Shown here piece after piece: positions 35,613 through 43,938 of a stretch of DNA of 64,000 bases. The translations under genes were made by a program, and so were the position numbers. The stretch's first letter is position 1; the number at the start of each line of letters is the position of its first letter. The notes under the pieces are model-generated. The model ran no database searches, had not been told where the DNA came from, and worked only from the letters and a program-made list of their open reading frames with translations. The stretch comes from JAWLGJ01 sp041685145 (GTDB taxonomy: Bacteria; Pseudomonadota; Alphaproteobacteria; Rhodospirillales; Magnetospirillaceae): NCBI GenBank assembly GCA_041685145.1, contig JAWLGJ010000007.1, forward strand, positions 15,012-79,011, read 5' to 3'.

Positions 35613-35726
35613 CTATCCGCCGGTTTTCGTAGTGGTCGCGGAGGTGGTCGTCGTGACGGCGCACGCCATCGCCGCCGGCCGGGGGCCGGCCGAACCGTCG
35701 GGGCGGTCCAGGCGAATGCGCGACAT
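35613..35726 (-). CDS. Thr-rich leader peptide of asd
   Basis: A 37-codon reading frame whose end reads AVTTTTSATTTKTGG: eight threonine codons (ACG, ACG, ACC, ACC; ACC, ACT, ACG; ACC) among the last thirteen. AAGGAG sits five bases before the ATG, one of the best Shine-Dalgarno sites in the window. It lies about 22 bases after the predicted transcription start and just ahead of the alternative stems. By analogy with the thr leader of E. coli, ribosome stalling at Thr codons when charged tRNA-Thr is scarce would favour the antiterminator. Confidence 0.75.
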   Translation of the reverse strand: MSRIRLDRPDGSAGPRPAAMACAVTTTTSATTTKTGG

Positions 35727-35754
35727 GCGGGCTCCTTCCGTCTCGCGGCCGCGC

Positions 35755-35783
35755 ATTAGTCCAGAATATCGGCCGGCGGTCAA
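35755..35783 (-). promoter_or_regulatory. Promoter of asd and its leader
   Basis: TTGACC (35783-35778), 17-base spacer, ACTAAT (35760-35755) on the minus strand. A short hairpin (GGGGGC/GCCCCC) overlaps the upstream side of the -35 and lies just past the leuB stop. Confidence 0.6.
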
Positions 35784-35805
35784 GGGGGGCTTTGCCCCCG
35801 CCCCT

Positions 35806-36912
35806 TCAGGCCACCAGCCGGTCCAGCTCGCCGACCACGGCCTCGCCCATGACCGTGGTCGAGACCTTGGCCTTGCCGGGCTGCATGATGTCGGCGGTGC
35901 GCAGCCCGCCGTCGAGGACGTTGGTCACCGCCGCCTCGATCAGGTCGGCCTCGGCGCCGAGATCGAAGGAATAGCGCAGCATCATTGCGAAGCTGAGCAG
36001 GGTGGCCAGGGGATTGGCGATGTCGTTGCCGGCGATGTCGGGGGCGGAGCCGTGCACCGGCTCGTACAGCGCCCGGCGGCGGCCCTGGGCGTCGGCCCCG
36101 CCCAGCGAGGCCGAGGGCAGCATCCCCAGCGAACCGGTCAGCATGGCGGCGCAATCGGACAGGATGTCGCCGAACATGTTGGTGGTGACGATGACGTCGA
36201 ACTGCTTCGGCGCCCGAACAAGCTGCATCGAGGCGTTGTCGACATACATGTGCGACAGCTCGACCTCGGGGTATTCCTTGCCCACCGAGACCACTTCCTC
36301 GCGCCACAGCACGGTGGATTCCAGTACATTGGCCTTGTCCACCGAACAGACGCGCTTGCCCCGCTTCATCGCCAGGTCGAAGGCGACGCGGGCGATGCGG
36401 CGCACCTCGGGGGTGGTGTAGACCAGGGTGTTGTAGCCCTTGCGGGTGCCGTCGGGCAGGGTGTCGATGCCGCGGGGATCGCCGAAATAGATGCCGCCCG
36501 TCAGCTCGCGCACGATCATGATGTCGAGGCCGGCGACCACCTCGTGCTTCAGCGTGCTGGCCTCGGCGAGGGCGTCGAAGACGATGGCCGGGCGCAGATT
36601 GGCGAACAGGCCCATCTCCTTGCGGATGCGCAAAAGCCCCCGCTCCGGCTTCTTGTCGAAGGGCAGATCGTCCCACTTCGGCCCGCCGACGGCGCCCAGC
36701 AGCACGGCGTCGGCGGCCATCGCCTCGGCCAGGGTCTCGTCGGTCAGCGGCACGCCGTGCCTGTCGATGGAGGCGCCGCCGATGAGGCCCTCGCGCACGT
36801 CGAAGCCGACGCCGCGCCGGCGTTGCAGCCACTCCATCACCCGGCGCACCTGCGCCGTCACCTCCGGGCCGATGCCGTCGCCCGGCAGCATCAAAATCGT
36901 CCTGTCGCGCAT
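35806..36912 (-). CDS. leuB: 3-isopropylmalate dehydrogenase
   Basis: LeuB oxidatively decarboxylates 3-isopropylmalate in leucine synthesis. LMLPGDGIGPEV opens the protein. LLRIRKEMGLFANLRP and FGDILSDCAAMLTGSLGMLPSAS are the substrate and Mg/NAD signatures, and PVHGSAPDIAGNDIANPLA follows. Length is 368 aa. The ATG has GGAGAGGGG upstream. It is last in leuC-leuD-leuB, 69 bp after leuD. Confidence 0.97.
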   Translation of the reverse strand: MRDRTILMLPGDGIGPEVTAQVRRVMEWLQRRRGVGFDVREGLIGGASIDRHGVPLTDETLAEAMAADAVLLGAVGGPKWDDLPFDKKPERGLLRIRKEMGLFANLRPAIVFDALAEASTLKHEVVAGLDIMIVRELTGGIYFGDPRGIDTLPDGTRKGYNTLVYTTPEVRRIARVAFDLAMKRGKRVCSVDKANVLESTVLWREEVVSVGKEYPEVELSHMYVDNASMQLVRAPKQFDVIVTTNMFGDILSDCAAMLTGSLGMLPSASLGGADAQGRRRALYEPVHGSAPDIAGNDIANPLATLLSFAMMLRYSFDLGAEADLIEAAVTNVLDGGLRTADIMQPGKAKVSTTVMGEAVVGELDRLVA

Positions 36913-36981
36913 TCCCCTCTCCGGGCTTGTTCTTGTCGCTTCGCGCCTCGCGGCGCTCCTGGATGTGCGTGGCTTGAGGGC

Positions 36982-37593
36982 CTAGGCCGCCAGCCAGGGC
37001 GCCTGCTGGCGCCGGCGCGCTTCGAAGTCATCGATCTTCGCGGCCTTCTGGAGCGTCAGGCCGATGTCGTCGAGGCCGTTCAGCAGGCAGTGCTTGCGGA
37101 AGGGATCGACGTCGAAGGCGATGACGCCGCCGTCGGGGCCGCGGATTTCCTGCTTCTCCAGATCGACGGTGACGGTGGCGTTGGCGCCGCGCCCGGCGTC
37201 GTCCATCAGCTTGTCGACCTCCGCCTGCGGCAGGGTGATGGGCAGGATGCCGTTCTTAAAGCAGTTGTTGTAGAAGATGTCGGCGAAGCTGGGCGCGACG
37301 ATGCAGCGGATGCCGAAATCGAGGAGCGCCCAGGGGGCGTGCTCGCGCGAGGAGCCGCAGCCGAAATTGTCGCCGGCGACCAGGATCTTGGCCGCGCGGT
37401 AGGCGGGCTTGTTCAGCACGAAGTCGGGATTCTCGGCGCCGTTGTCGTCATAGCGCATCTCGTGAAACAGGTTCTTGCCCAGCCCGGTGCGCTTGATCGT
37501 CTTCAGGAACTGCTTGGGGATGATCATGTCGGTGTCGACATTGATCATCGGCAGCGGCGCGGCGACGCCGGTGAGCACGGTGAATTTGTCCAT
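36982..37593 (-). CDS. leuD: 3-isopropylmalate dehydratase small subunit
   Basis: LeuD is the swivelling small subunit of isopropylmalate isomerase. NVDTDMIIPKQFLKTI, AGDNFGCGSSREHAPWAL and IVAPSFADIFYNNCFKNG are diagnostic. Length is 203 aa. It lies 14 bp after leuC and completes the enzyme with it. Confidence 0.97.
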   Translation of the reverse strand: MDKFTVLTGVAAPLPMINVDTDMIIPKQFLKTIKRTGLGKNLFHEMRYDDNGAENPDFVLNKPAYRAAKILVAGDNFGCGSSREHAPWALLDFGIRCIVAPSFADIFYNNCFKNGILPITLPQAEVDKLMDDAGRGANATVTVDLEKQEIRGPDGGVIAFDVDPFRKHCLLNGLDDIGLTLQKAAKIDDFEARRRQQAPWLAA

Positions 37594-37607
37594 CGTCCCT
37601 CTCCCCC

Positions 37608-39014
37608 TCAGGCCAACGCGCGCACGTCGGTCAGGCGCCCGGTGATGGCCGCCGCCGCCGCCATTTCGGGGCTGAGCAGATGCGTGCGCCCGCCCCGGCC
37701 CTGCCGGCCCTCGAAATTGCGGTTGGAGGTCGAGGCGCAGCGCTCGCCCGGCTCCAGGCGGTCGGCGTTCATCGCCAGGCACATCGAGCACCCCGGCTCG
37801 CGCCATTCGAAACCGGCCTCGGTGAAGATGCGGTCCAGGCCTTCCGCCTCGGCCTGCTCCTTGACCAGGCCCGAGCCCGGCACCACCATCGCGCCGACGC
37901 CCGCCGCCACCCGGCGGCCCTTGGCGATCGCCGCCGCCGCCCGCAGATCCTCGATGCGGCCGTTGGTGCACGAACCGATGAACACGCGGTCGACGGCGAT
38001 ATCGGCCAGCGGCGTGCCGGGGGCAAGGCCCATGTATTCCAGCGCCCGCCGCATGGCCCGGCGGCGGTGCTCGTCGGGCTCGTCGGCGGGGTCGGGGACG
38101 CGGGCGGTGATGGGCAGCACGTCCTGGGGGCTGGTGCCCCAGGTCACCTGCGGCGCCACGTCGGCCGCCGCCAGGGTGATCTCGGTGTCGAAAGCGGCGC
38201 CGTCGTCGGTCTTCAGCGTCTTCCAATAGTTGACCGCCGCCTCCCACGCGGCGCCCTTCGGCGCCTGCGGGCGGCCCTTCAGGTATTCGAACGTTGTCTC
38301 GTCGGGGGCGATGAGCCCGGCGCGGGCGCCGGCCTCGATGGTCATGTTGCACACCGTCATGCGCCCTTCCATCGACAGCGCCCGGATGGCCTCGCCGGCG
38401 TATTCGATGACATGGCCGGTGCCGCCGGCGGTGCCGATGCGGCCGATGATCGCCAGCACCAGATCCTTGGCGGTCACCCCGGCGGGCAGGCTGCCGTCGA
38501 CGGTGATGCGCATGTTCTTGGCGCGGGCCTGCACCAGCGTCTGGGTGGCGAGCACATGCTCGACCTCGGAGGTGCCGATGCCGAAGGCCAGCGCCCCGAA
38601 GGCGCCGTGGGTGGCGGTGTGCGAATCGCCGCAGACGATGGTGGTGCCGGGCAGGGTGAAGCCCTGTTCGGGCCCGACGATGTGCACGATGCCCTGGCGG
38701 ATGTCGTCCATCGGATAGTAGGGCACGGCGAAGTCGCGGGCGTTGGCCTCCAGGGTCTCGACCTGCAGGCGCGATTCGGGATCGGCGATGCCGTGCGAGC
38801 GGTCGGTGGTGGGGACGTTGTGATCGGCCACCGCCAGGGTCTGCCCCGGCCGCCGCACCTGGCGCCCGGCGGCGCGCAGCCCCTCGAAGGCCTGGGGGCT
38901 GGTCACCTCGTGGACGAGATGGCGGTCGATATAGATGAGGCAGGTGCCGTCATCCTGAACATCGACCAGATGGCTGTCCCAGATCTTGTCGAACAGGGTG
39001 CGCGGTGAAGCCAT
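37608..39014 (-). CDS. leuC: 3-isopropylmalate dehydratase large subunit
   Basis: LeuC is an aconitase-family 4Fe-4S enzyme. CGDSHTATHGAFGALAFGIGTSEVEHV, the cluster Cys in IGSCTNGR and the pair in GCSMCLAMN are present. Length is 468 aa from ATG 39014, behind GAGAGCGAGAC; an upstream in-frame ATG at 39032 has no Shine-Dalgarno. Its cluster depends on the SUF machinery encoded nearby. First gene of the leu operon. Confidence 0.97.
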   Translation of the reverse strand: MASPRTLFDKIWDSHLVDVQDDGTCLIYIDRHLVHEVTSPQAFEGLRAAGRQVRRPGQTLAVADHNVPTTDRSHGIADPESRLQVETLEANARDFAVPYYPMDDIRQGIVHIVGPEQGFTLPGTTIVCGDSHTATHGAFGALAFGIGTSEVEHVLATQTLVQARAKNMRITVDGSLPAGVTAKDLVLAIIGRIGTAGGTGHVIEYAGEAIRALSMEGRMTVCNMTIEAGARAGLIAPDETTFEYLKGRPQAPKGAAWEAAVNYWKTLKTDDGAAFDTEITLAAADVAPQVTWGTSPQDVLPITARVPDPADEPDEHRRRAMRRALEYMGLAPGTPLADIAVDRVFIGSCTNGRIEDLRAAAAIAKGRRVAAGVGAMVVPGSGLVKEQAEAEGLDRIFTEAGFEWREPGCSMCLAMNADRLEPGERCASTSNRNFEGRQGRGGRTHLLSPEMAAAAAITGRLTDVRALA

Positions 39015-39046
39015 GTCTCGCTCTCGACTCATTCGTGAAGGGGCGC

Positions 39047-39075
39047 AGAATAGCGATTGCCCCGCGTGAGGGAAA
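39047..39075 (-). promoter_or_regulatory. Possible promoter of leuCDB
   Basis: A good -10 TATTCT (39052-39047) stands 33 bp before leuC, with only a weak TTTCCC 17 bases upstream. No leucine-rich leader peptide is seen. Confidence 0.3.
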
Positions 39076-39106
39076 GGGGCGTCGCGGCCAACGGGGGCGG
39101 GCCGCC

Positions 39107-40027
39107 TCAGCCGCCGCCGGCGGCGTGCAGCTTCAGCGCCGTGGCGATGAAGGTGTGGGTGGGCGTGGGCAGGCCGTGCTGGGCCCCCAGGCGCACCACC
39201 GCCCCCGACAGCCAGGGCAGTTCCAGCCGCGCGCCGCGTTCCAGGTCGCCCAGCATCGAGGACTTCATCTCGTGCGGCAGGCCGTCGACGAAGGCCATCA
39301 CCCGCTCGCCCTGGTCGACGGGCAACTCGACGCCCTCGGCGCGAGCCACCGCCACCGCCTCGTCAACGGCGGCGCGCAGCAGGGCGCGGGTGTCGGCGTC
39401 ATCGCGGATGGGGCCGATGGGCAGCCGCGTCAGACTGGTGACACCGCTGAACGGGGCCAGGAAGACGAACTTCTCCCAGATGTTGCGGCGGATGTCGGGG
39501 GCGACCTCGATCTCCACCCCGGCCGCTTGGCCGGCCTGGGCGAACGCCTCGATATTGCGGCCGGCGCCGCCCTCGGCGCGCCCCACCCACAGCCGCGCCA
39601 GGGTGCCGGTGTGGCGGATGACGCCGGGGGCGCCGATGACGGCGGCGATGTGGCAGACGCCGCCGACGGCATGGCCCGGCCCCAGCACCGAGTCGAGGCG
39701 CGGCACCGAGTCGACGCCGTTCTGGAAGGTGATGACGGGCGTGTCCGGCCCCAGCAGCGGGCGGACGACCTCGGCGGCGCTTTCGGTGTCCCACAGCTTG
39801 ACCGAGAACAGCACCACATCGGCCGGGCCCAGATCCTCGGCGCGGTCGCTGGCGGTGACCGGGTGCAGGTGCAAGTCGCCGAGGGCGCTTTCCACCCTCA
39901 GGCCGTTCTCGCGCATGGCCGCCAGATGCGCCCCGCGCGCCAGGAAGCGCACGTCATGCCCCGCCGCCGCCAGCCGCGCCCCGAAATAGCCGCCGACCCC
40001 GCCGGCGCCGACAATCGCAATCCGCAT
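39107..40027 (-). CDS. Ketopantoate reductase family protein (PanE/ApbA-like)
   Basis: An NADP-dependent 2-dehydropantoate 2-reductase fold, 306 aa. MRIAIVGAGGVGGYFGARLAAAGHDV is the Rossmann motif. FSVKLWDTES, ITFQNGVDSV and the central NIWEKFVFLAPFSGVTSLTR (catalytic Lys region) match PanE, and PHEMKSSMLGDLERGARLEL gives the C-terminal catalytic region. It may serve pantothenate synthesis or act on a related 2-ketoacid; paralogues are common. The ATG has GGAGG upstream. Confidence 0.88.
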   Translation of the reverse strand: MRIAIVGAGGVGGYFGARLAAAGHDVRFLARGAHLAAMRENGLRVESALGDLHLHPVTASDRAEDLGPADVVLFSVKLWDTESAAEVVRPLLGPDTPVITFQNGVDSVPRLDSVLGPGHAVGGVCHIAAVIGAPGVIRHTGTLARLWVGRAEGGAGRNIEAFAQAGQAAGVEIEVAPDIRRNIWEKFVFLAPFSGVTSLTRLPIGPIRDDADTRALLRAAVDEAVAVARAEGVELPVDQGERVMAFVDGLPHEMKSSMLGDLERGARLELPWLSGAVVRLGAQHGLPTPTHTFIATALKLHAAGGG

Positions 40028-40158
40028 CTCGCACCTCCCTCGCTGCACCAGACGCTTGGACGGGCGCGCCACAGCGGGCGCCGCCCAACGGGCACACCAC
40101 GGGCCGGGGACACTGGCGCGTGCCCCCGGCCCGAAACGTCAACCGATGGAAAAGGGGC

Positions 40159-40602
40159 TCAGGCGCCCTTTTTCTTCTTCTTACTGCTGCCCTTGGCCAC
40201 GGCGGCGGCCTCGCGCTCGGCGGCGGCCACCTTGGCGCCATAGCCGGTGGTCTGTTCGGCGATGCGGGCCGACTTGCCCCGGCGCTCGCGCAGGTAATAC
40301 AGCTTGGCGCGCCGGACGGCGCCGCGCCGCACCACCTCGATCTGGGCGATGCTGGGCGAGTACAGCGGGAAGATTCGCTCCACGCCCTCGCCATAGCTGA
40401 TCTTGCGCACCGTGAACGACGAGTTCAGGGCGTCGTTCTTGCGGGCGATGACCACGCCCTCATAGGCCTGGGTGCGCTCGCGGTTGCCCTCGACCACCTT
40501 GACGTGGACGCGCACCGTGTCGCCCGGCGAGAAGTCCGGCACGCCGCGCTCGGCGGTCAGCTTCGCCATCTGCTCGTTTTCGAGCTCTTGAATGATGTTC
40601 AT
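40159..40602 (-). CDS. rplS: 50S ribosomal protein bL19
   Basis: bL19 sits at the 30S/50S interface. FSPGDTVRVHVKVVEGNRERTQAYEGVVIARKN and the basic VVRRGAVRRAKLYYLRERRGKSARI are diagnostic. It has an added tail of about 25 residues, Ala/Lys-rich, ending SSKKKKKGA. Length is 147 aa. Last of rpsP-rimM-trmD-rplS, 3 bp after trmD. Confidence 0.97.
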   Translation of the reverse strand: MNIIQELENEQMAKLTAERGVPDFSPGDTVRVHVKVVEGNRERTQAYEGVVIARKNDALNSSFTVRKISYGEGVERIFPLYSPSIAQIEVVRRGAVRRAKLYYLRERRGKSARIAEQTTGYGAKVAAAEREAAAVAKGSSKKKKKGA

Positions 40603-40605
40603 TTT

Positions 40606-41343
40606 TCAGCCCTCAACCTTCTTCGCCGCGACGTACCGCTCCCACAAGTCGGGCCGCCGCTGCCGCGTCACCTCTTCCGCCTGCGCCTGCCGCCAGGCGC
40701 GGATCCTTTCGTGGTGGCCGGACAGCAGAATGTCCGGCACCGCCCGGCCCTGCCAAAGCTGGGGCCGGGTGTAGTGGGGATATTCCAGCAATCCCCGCTC
40801 GAAACTCTCTTCGGTCAGCGATTCCTCCCGGCCGACGACGCCCGGAAGCAAGCGCACCACCGCATCCATCAACACCAGCGCCGCCGGCTCGCCGCCCGAC
40901 AGCACATAATCGCCGACGCTGACCTCCTCGGCGCCGTGGGCGTCCAGAACCCGTTGGTCGACGCCCTCGAAGCGCCCGCACAACAGCGTCACCCGTTCCT
41001 CGGCGGCCAGCGCCCGCACCCGCGCCTGGTCCAGCAAACGCCCCCGTGGCGTCAGATACACCAGCGGTCCGCCGCGGTGACCGGCACGGATCGCCGCGTC
41101 GACGACGTCGGGCCGCATGACCATGCCGGGGCCGCCGCCGACGGGCGTGTCGTCGACGGAGCGGTGTTTATCGCTCGCGAAAGCGCGAATGTCCACCGTT
41201 TCCAGCGCCCACACGCCCTCGGAAAGCGCCCGCCCGGCCAGCGAATGCCCCAGCGGCCCCGGAAACATCTCCGGGAAGATGGTCAGCACCGCCGCCGTCC
41301 ACGCCGGGCCGCCCGCCGCCCTCGCCTGCGCCTCGTCCGCCAC
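40606..41343 (-). CDS. trmD: tRNA (guanine37-N1)-methyltransferase
   Basis: TrmD makes m1G37 in tRNAs and prevents frameshifting. AVLTIFPEMFPGPLGHSLAGRAL, the SPOUT trefoil-knot core LLCGRFEGVDQRVLDAH and SVGDYVLSGGEPAALVLMDAV, and the conserved TRPQLWQGRAVPDILLSGHHERI are present. Length is 245 aa. The GTG at 41343 follows the rimM stop directly, so it is probably coupled. Confidence 0.97.
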   Translation of the reverse strand: MADEAQARAAGGPAWTAAVLTIFPEMFPGPLGHSLAGRALSEGVWALETVDIRAFASDKHRSVDDTPVGGGPGMVMRPDVVDAAIRAGHRGGPLVYLTPRGRLLDQARVRALAAEERVTLLCGRFEGVDQRVLDAHGAEEVSVGDYVLSGGEPAALVLMDAVVRLLPGVVGREESLTEESFERGLLEYPHYTRPQLWQGRAVPDILLSGHHERIRAWRQAQAEEVTRQRRPDLWERYVAAKKVEG

Positions 41344-41859
41344 TCACTTCTCCTCGCCGGTCTCCGCCGGCGGCTCGATCACCAGCCGTCCCGCCGCCAG
41401 GTCCACCGTCGGCACCACCCGGCGGGTGAAGGGGTAGAGGGCGGTGCCGCCGCCCTCCAGGGCCACCTCCAGCACGTCGCCGGCGCCGAAGTCATGCACC
41501 GCCCGAACCGTCCCCAGGCGCTCGCCGTCCCCGGAGTCGACACCGAGGCCGACGAGGTCGGCGTAGTAATACTCCTCCGGGTCCGCGAGCGCCGGCAGGG
41601 CGGCGCGCGGCACCATCAGCCGGCATCCCCGCAGCGCCTCGGCCGCCTCGCGGCTGTCGACGCCCTCCATCGCGGCGACGACGACGCCCTTGGCCTGGCC
41701 GGTGACGCGCAGGCGCCGCCGCCAGGTGCCGGCCTCGTCCTCCACCGGGCCATACGCCGCCACCGCCTCGGCATCGGCGGTGAAGGGCTTGACCCGCAGC
41801 CGCCCTTGGACGCCGTGCGCGCCGACGACCACGCCCAGGCAGACGCGATCCTCCGGCAC
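41344..41859 (-). CDS. rimM: Ribosome maturation factor RimM
   Basis: RimM helps assemble the 30S head with bS19. CLGVVVGAHGVQGRLRVKPFT opens the N-terminal domain. YYYADLVGLGV and DFGAGDVLEV start the PRC-barrel, and LYPFTRRVVPTVDL ends it. Length is 171 aa from a GTG at 41859. It lies in the universal rpsP-rimM-trmD-rplS order. Confidence 0.95.
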   Translation of the reverse strand: MPEDRVCLGVVVGAHGVQGRLRVKPFTADAEAVAAYGPVEDEAGTWRRRLRVTGQAKGVVVAAMEGVDSREAAEALRGCRLMVPRAALPALADPEEYYYADLVGLGVDSGDGERLGTVRAVHDFGAGDVLEVALEGGGTALYPFTRRVVPTVDLAAGRLVIEPPAETGEEK

Positions 41860-41874
41860 GGCCGTCCCCCGCGG

Positions 41875-42294
41875 CTACGCCTCGGCCTCGGCCCCGTCGC
41901 CGCCCTCGGCCGGCGCTTCCGCCGGCGCCGGCGCCTCGGCCTCGGCGGCGGCCGCCGCGGCGGCTTCCTGCTGCTCCTTCAGGCGCTCCTGCGCCTTGGC
42001 CTTGGGCTGCGGCTTCTTGGTCTGCTCGCGGCGGGGGCGCGGCGCCATCAGTTCCGCATCGGCCAGGAACTTGGCGACGCGGTCGGTGGGCTGCGCGCCG
42101 ACGCCGAGCCAGTATTTCAGGCGCTCGGTCACCAGGGTGAGGCGCTGGTCGTGCTCGCGCGGCACCATCGGGTTGTAGGTGCCCACCTTCTCGATGAAGC
42201 GGCCGTCGCGCGGGCTGCGCGAATCGGCGACCACGATGCGATAGAACGGGCGCTTCTTGGCGCCGCCGCGGGCCAGACGAATCTTCAGAGACAT
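41875..42294 (-). CDS. rpsP: 30S ribosomal protein bS16 with long acidic tail
   Basis: The first 80 residues are ordinary bS16 (SLKIRLARGGAKKRPFYRIVVADSRSPRDGRFIEKVGTYNP). About 55 more residues form an Ala/Glu/Pro-rich tail, giving 139 aa against about 82 in E. coli. The tail is low-complexity and probably disordered. It begins 40 bp after ffh. Confidence 0.96.
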   Translation of the reverse strand: MSLKIRLARGGAKKRPFYRIVVADSRSPRDGRFIEKVGTYNPMVPREHDQRLTLVTERLKYWLGVGAQPTDRVAKFLADAELMAPRPRREQTKKPQPKAKAQERLKEQQEAAAAAAAEAEAPAPAEAPAEGGDGAEAEA

Positions 42295-42334
42295 TCCTTC
42301 TCCAATCCTTTTCCTGCTAAATCGAAATCAATCC

Positions 42335-43720
42335 TCAGCCGAAGGGGAAGCCGCCGCCGCCGCCGCCCGGCGGCATCATGCCCGGCGGCAGGCCGCCGCC
42401 CTTGAGCAGGCCCTTCTTCCCCATCTTGCCGACCTTCTTCATCATCCCCTGCATCTGCTGGTGCTGCTTGAGCAGGCGGTTGACGTCCTGGACGCTGACG
42501 CCGGACCCGGCGGCGATGCGCTTCTTGCGCGAAGCCTTGATGACCTCGGGCCGGCGCCGTTCCTTGGGCGTCATCGACAGGATGATCGCCTCCTGGCGCT
42601 TGATCATCGAGTCGTCGATATTGGCCTTCTCGATCTGCCCCTTGAGCTTGCCGATGCCCGGCAGCATCCCCAGCAGGCCCTTGACGTCGCCCATTTTCTT
42701 GATCTGGCGCAACTGGCTGAGCATGTCCTCCAGGTCGAACTGCCCCTTCTGGACCCGCTTCGCCAGCCGCTCGGCCTCTTCCTGCTCGATGGTCTCGGCG
42801 GCGCGCTCGACCAGGCTGACGACGTCGCCCATGCCCAGGATGCGCCCGGCGAGGCGGTCGGGGTGGAAGCCTTCCAGCCCGTCCAGCTTCTCGCCGGTAC
42901 CCAAGAGCTTGATGGGCTTGCCGGTGACGGCCCGCATCGACAGGGCAGCGCCGCCGCGGGCGTCGCCGTCGACGCGGGTCAGGACGATGCCGCTGACGCC
43001 CACCTTCTCGTCGAACTCGCGCGCCAGGGTGACGGCGTCCTGGCCGGTCATGGCGTCGACGACCAGCAGGGTTTCCTGCGGCCGGGCGACGTCACGCACG
43101 TCGGCGACCTCGGCCATCAACTCCTGGTCGATGTGCAGGCGGCCGGCGGTGTCGAGGATGACGACGTCATAGCCCTCAAGCCGCGCCGTTTCCATCGCGC
43201 GGCGGGCGATGTCCACCGGCATCTGCCCGTCGACCACCGGCAGGCTGCCCACCTCGGCCTGCCGCGCCAGCACGGCAAGCTGCTCCTGCGCCGCCGGGCG
43301 GTAGACGTCCAGCGAGGCCAGCAGCACCTTCTTGCGCTCGCGCTTCTTCAGGCGGGCGGCGATCTTGGCGCTGGTGGTGGTCTTGCCCGAGCCCTGCAAG
43401 CCGACCATCAGGATCGGCACCGGCGGCTGGGCGCGCAGATCAAGCTCGGTGCCCTCGGTGCCCAGGGTCTCGACGAGGACGTCGTGGACGATCTTGACCA
43501 CCATCTGGCCGGGGGTGACCGAGCGGATCACCTCCTGGCCGACGGCGCGCTCCTTGACCGTGGCAACGAAGTCCTTGACCACCGGCAGGGCGACGTCGGC
43601 CTCCAGCAGCGCCACGCGCACCTCGCGCATGGCCGCGTTGACGTCATCCTCGGTCAGCGCGCCCCGGCGGCGCAGCTTATCGAAGACGCCGCCCAGCCGG
43701 GCGCTCAGGCTCTCGAACAT
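42335..43720 (-). CDS. ffh: Signal recognition particle GTPase Ffh
   Basis: Ffh targets nascent membrane proteins to the translocon with 4.5S RNA. GLQGSGKTTTSAKIAARL is the P-loop, DTAGRLHID and LTRVDGDARGGAAL are further G motifs, and the Met-rich M domain (MLSQLRQIKKMGDVKGLLGMLPG; MQGMMKKVGKMGKKGLLKGGGLPPGMMPPG) ends the protein. Length is 461 aa. It heads the operon with rpsP and follows a structured leader. Confidence 0.97.
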   Translation of the reverse strand: MFESLSARLGGVFDKLRRRGALTEDDVNAAMREVRVALLEADVALPVVKDFVATVKERAVGQEVIRSVTPGQMVVKIVHDVLVETLGTEGTELDLRAQPPVPILMVGLQGSGKTTTSAKIAARLKKRERKKVLLASLDVYRPAAQEQLAVLARQAEVGSLPVVDGQMPVDIARRAMETARLEGYDVVILDTAGRLHIDQELMAEVADVRDVARPQETLLVVDAMTGQDAVTLAREFDEKVGVSGIVLTRVDGDARGGAALSMRAVTGKPIKLLGTGEKLDGLEGFHPDRLAGRILGMGDVVSLVERAAETIEQEEAERLAKRVQKGQFDLEDMLSQLRQIKKMGDVKGLLGMLPGIGKLKGQIEKANIDDSMIKRQEAIILSMTPKERRRPEVIKASRKKRIAAGSGVSVQDVNRLLKQHQQMQGMMKKVGKMGKKGLLKGGGLPPGMMPPGGGGGGFPFG

Positions 43721-43826
43721 GCAAACCCTTCCGACGCAACGGGTATGGCGCCAGTGCGCGAACCCTCGCGGACTGGCGGACCTCCTCGGAGGCTGAGACG
43801 CTTCGCAACCTCAGAGAACCAAGCGA
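43721..43826 (-). promoter_or_regulatory. Structured 5' leader of ffh
   Basis: About 105 bases lie between the predicted transcription start and the ATG. On the minus strand they fold as a row of hairpins: CTGAG/CTCAG (arms 43814-43810 and 43797-43793), CCTCC/GGAGG (43792-43781), and a long one with outer CGCCAGT/ACTGGCG (arms 43778-43772 and 43755-43749) and inner CGCGA/TCGCG. A last small pairing, ACCC/GGGT, overlaps the Shine-Dalgarno GGAAGG. This could control ffh translation; it is not 4.5S RNA. Confidence 0.45.
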
Positions 43827-43832
43827 ACGTGG

Positions 43833-43861
43833 TTATTAGCCGCGCCCCGCGCCAGTGTCAA
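43833..43861 (-). promoter_or_regulatory. Strong promoter of ffh-rpsP-rimM-trmD-rplS
   Basis: A perfect -35 TTGACA (43861-43856), 17-base spacer, and -10 TAATAA (43838-43833) on the minus strand: one of the best promoters in the window. Confidence 0.75.
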
Positions 43862-43938
43862 CCGCCGGCGCGGAGCCGGGCGAGCGACGGTGGGCGAAGG
43901 TGGGGGCGGGACGCCCCCTCCCAAGGCGCCAATGGCGG

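Noticed and set aside
43721..43830. 4.5S (SRP) RNA gene next to ffh
   Set aside because: The conserved GGAAG and GNAR-type tetraloop core of bacterial SRP RNA is absent; the sequence lies between promoter and ffh start.
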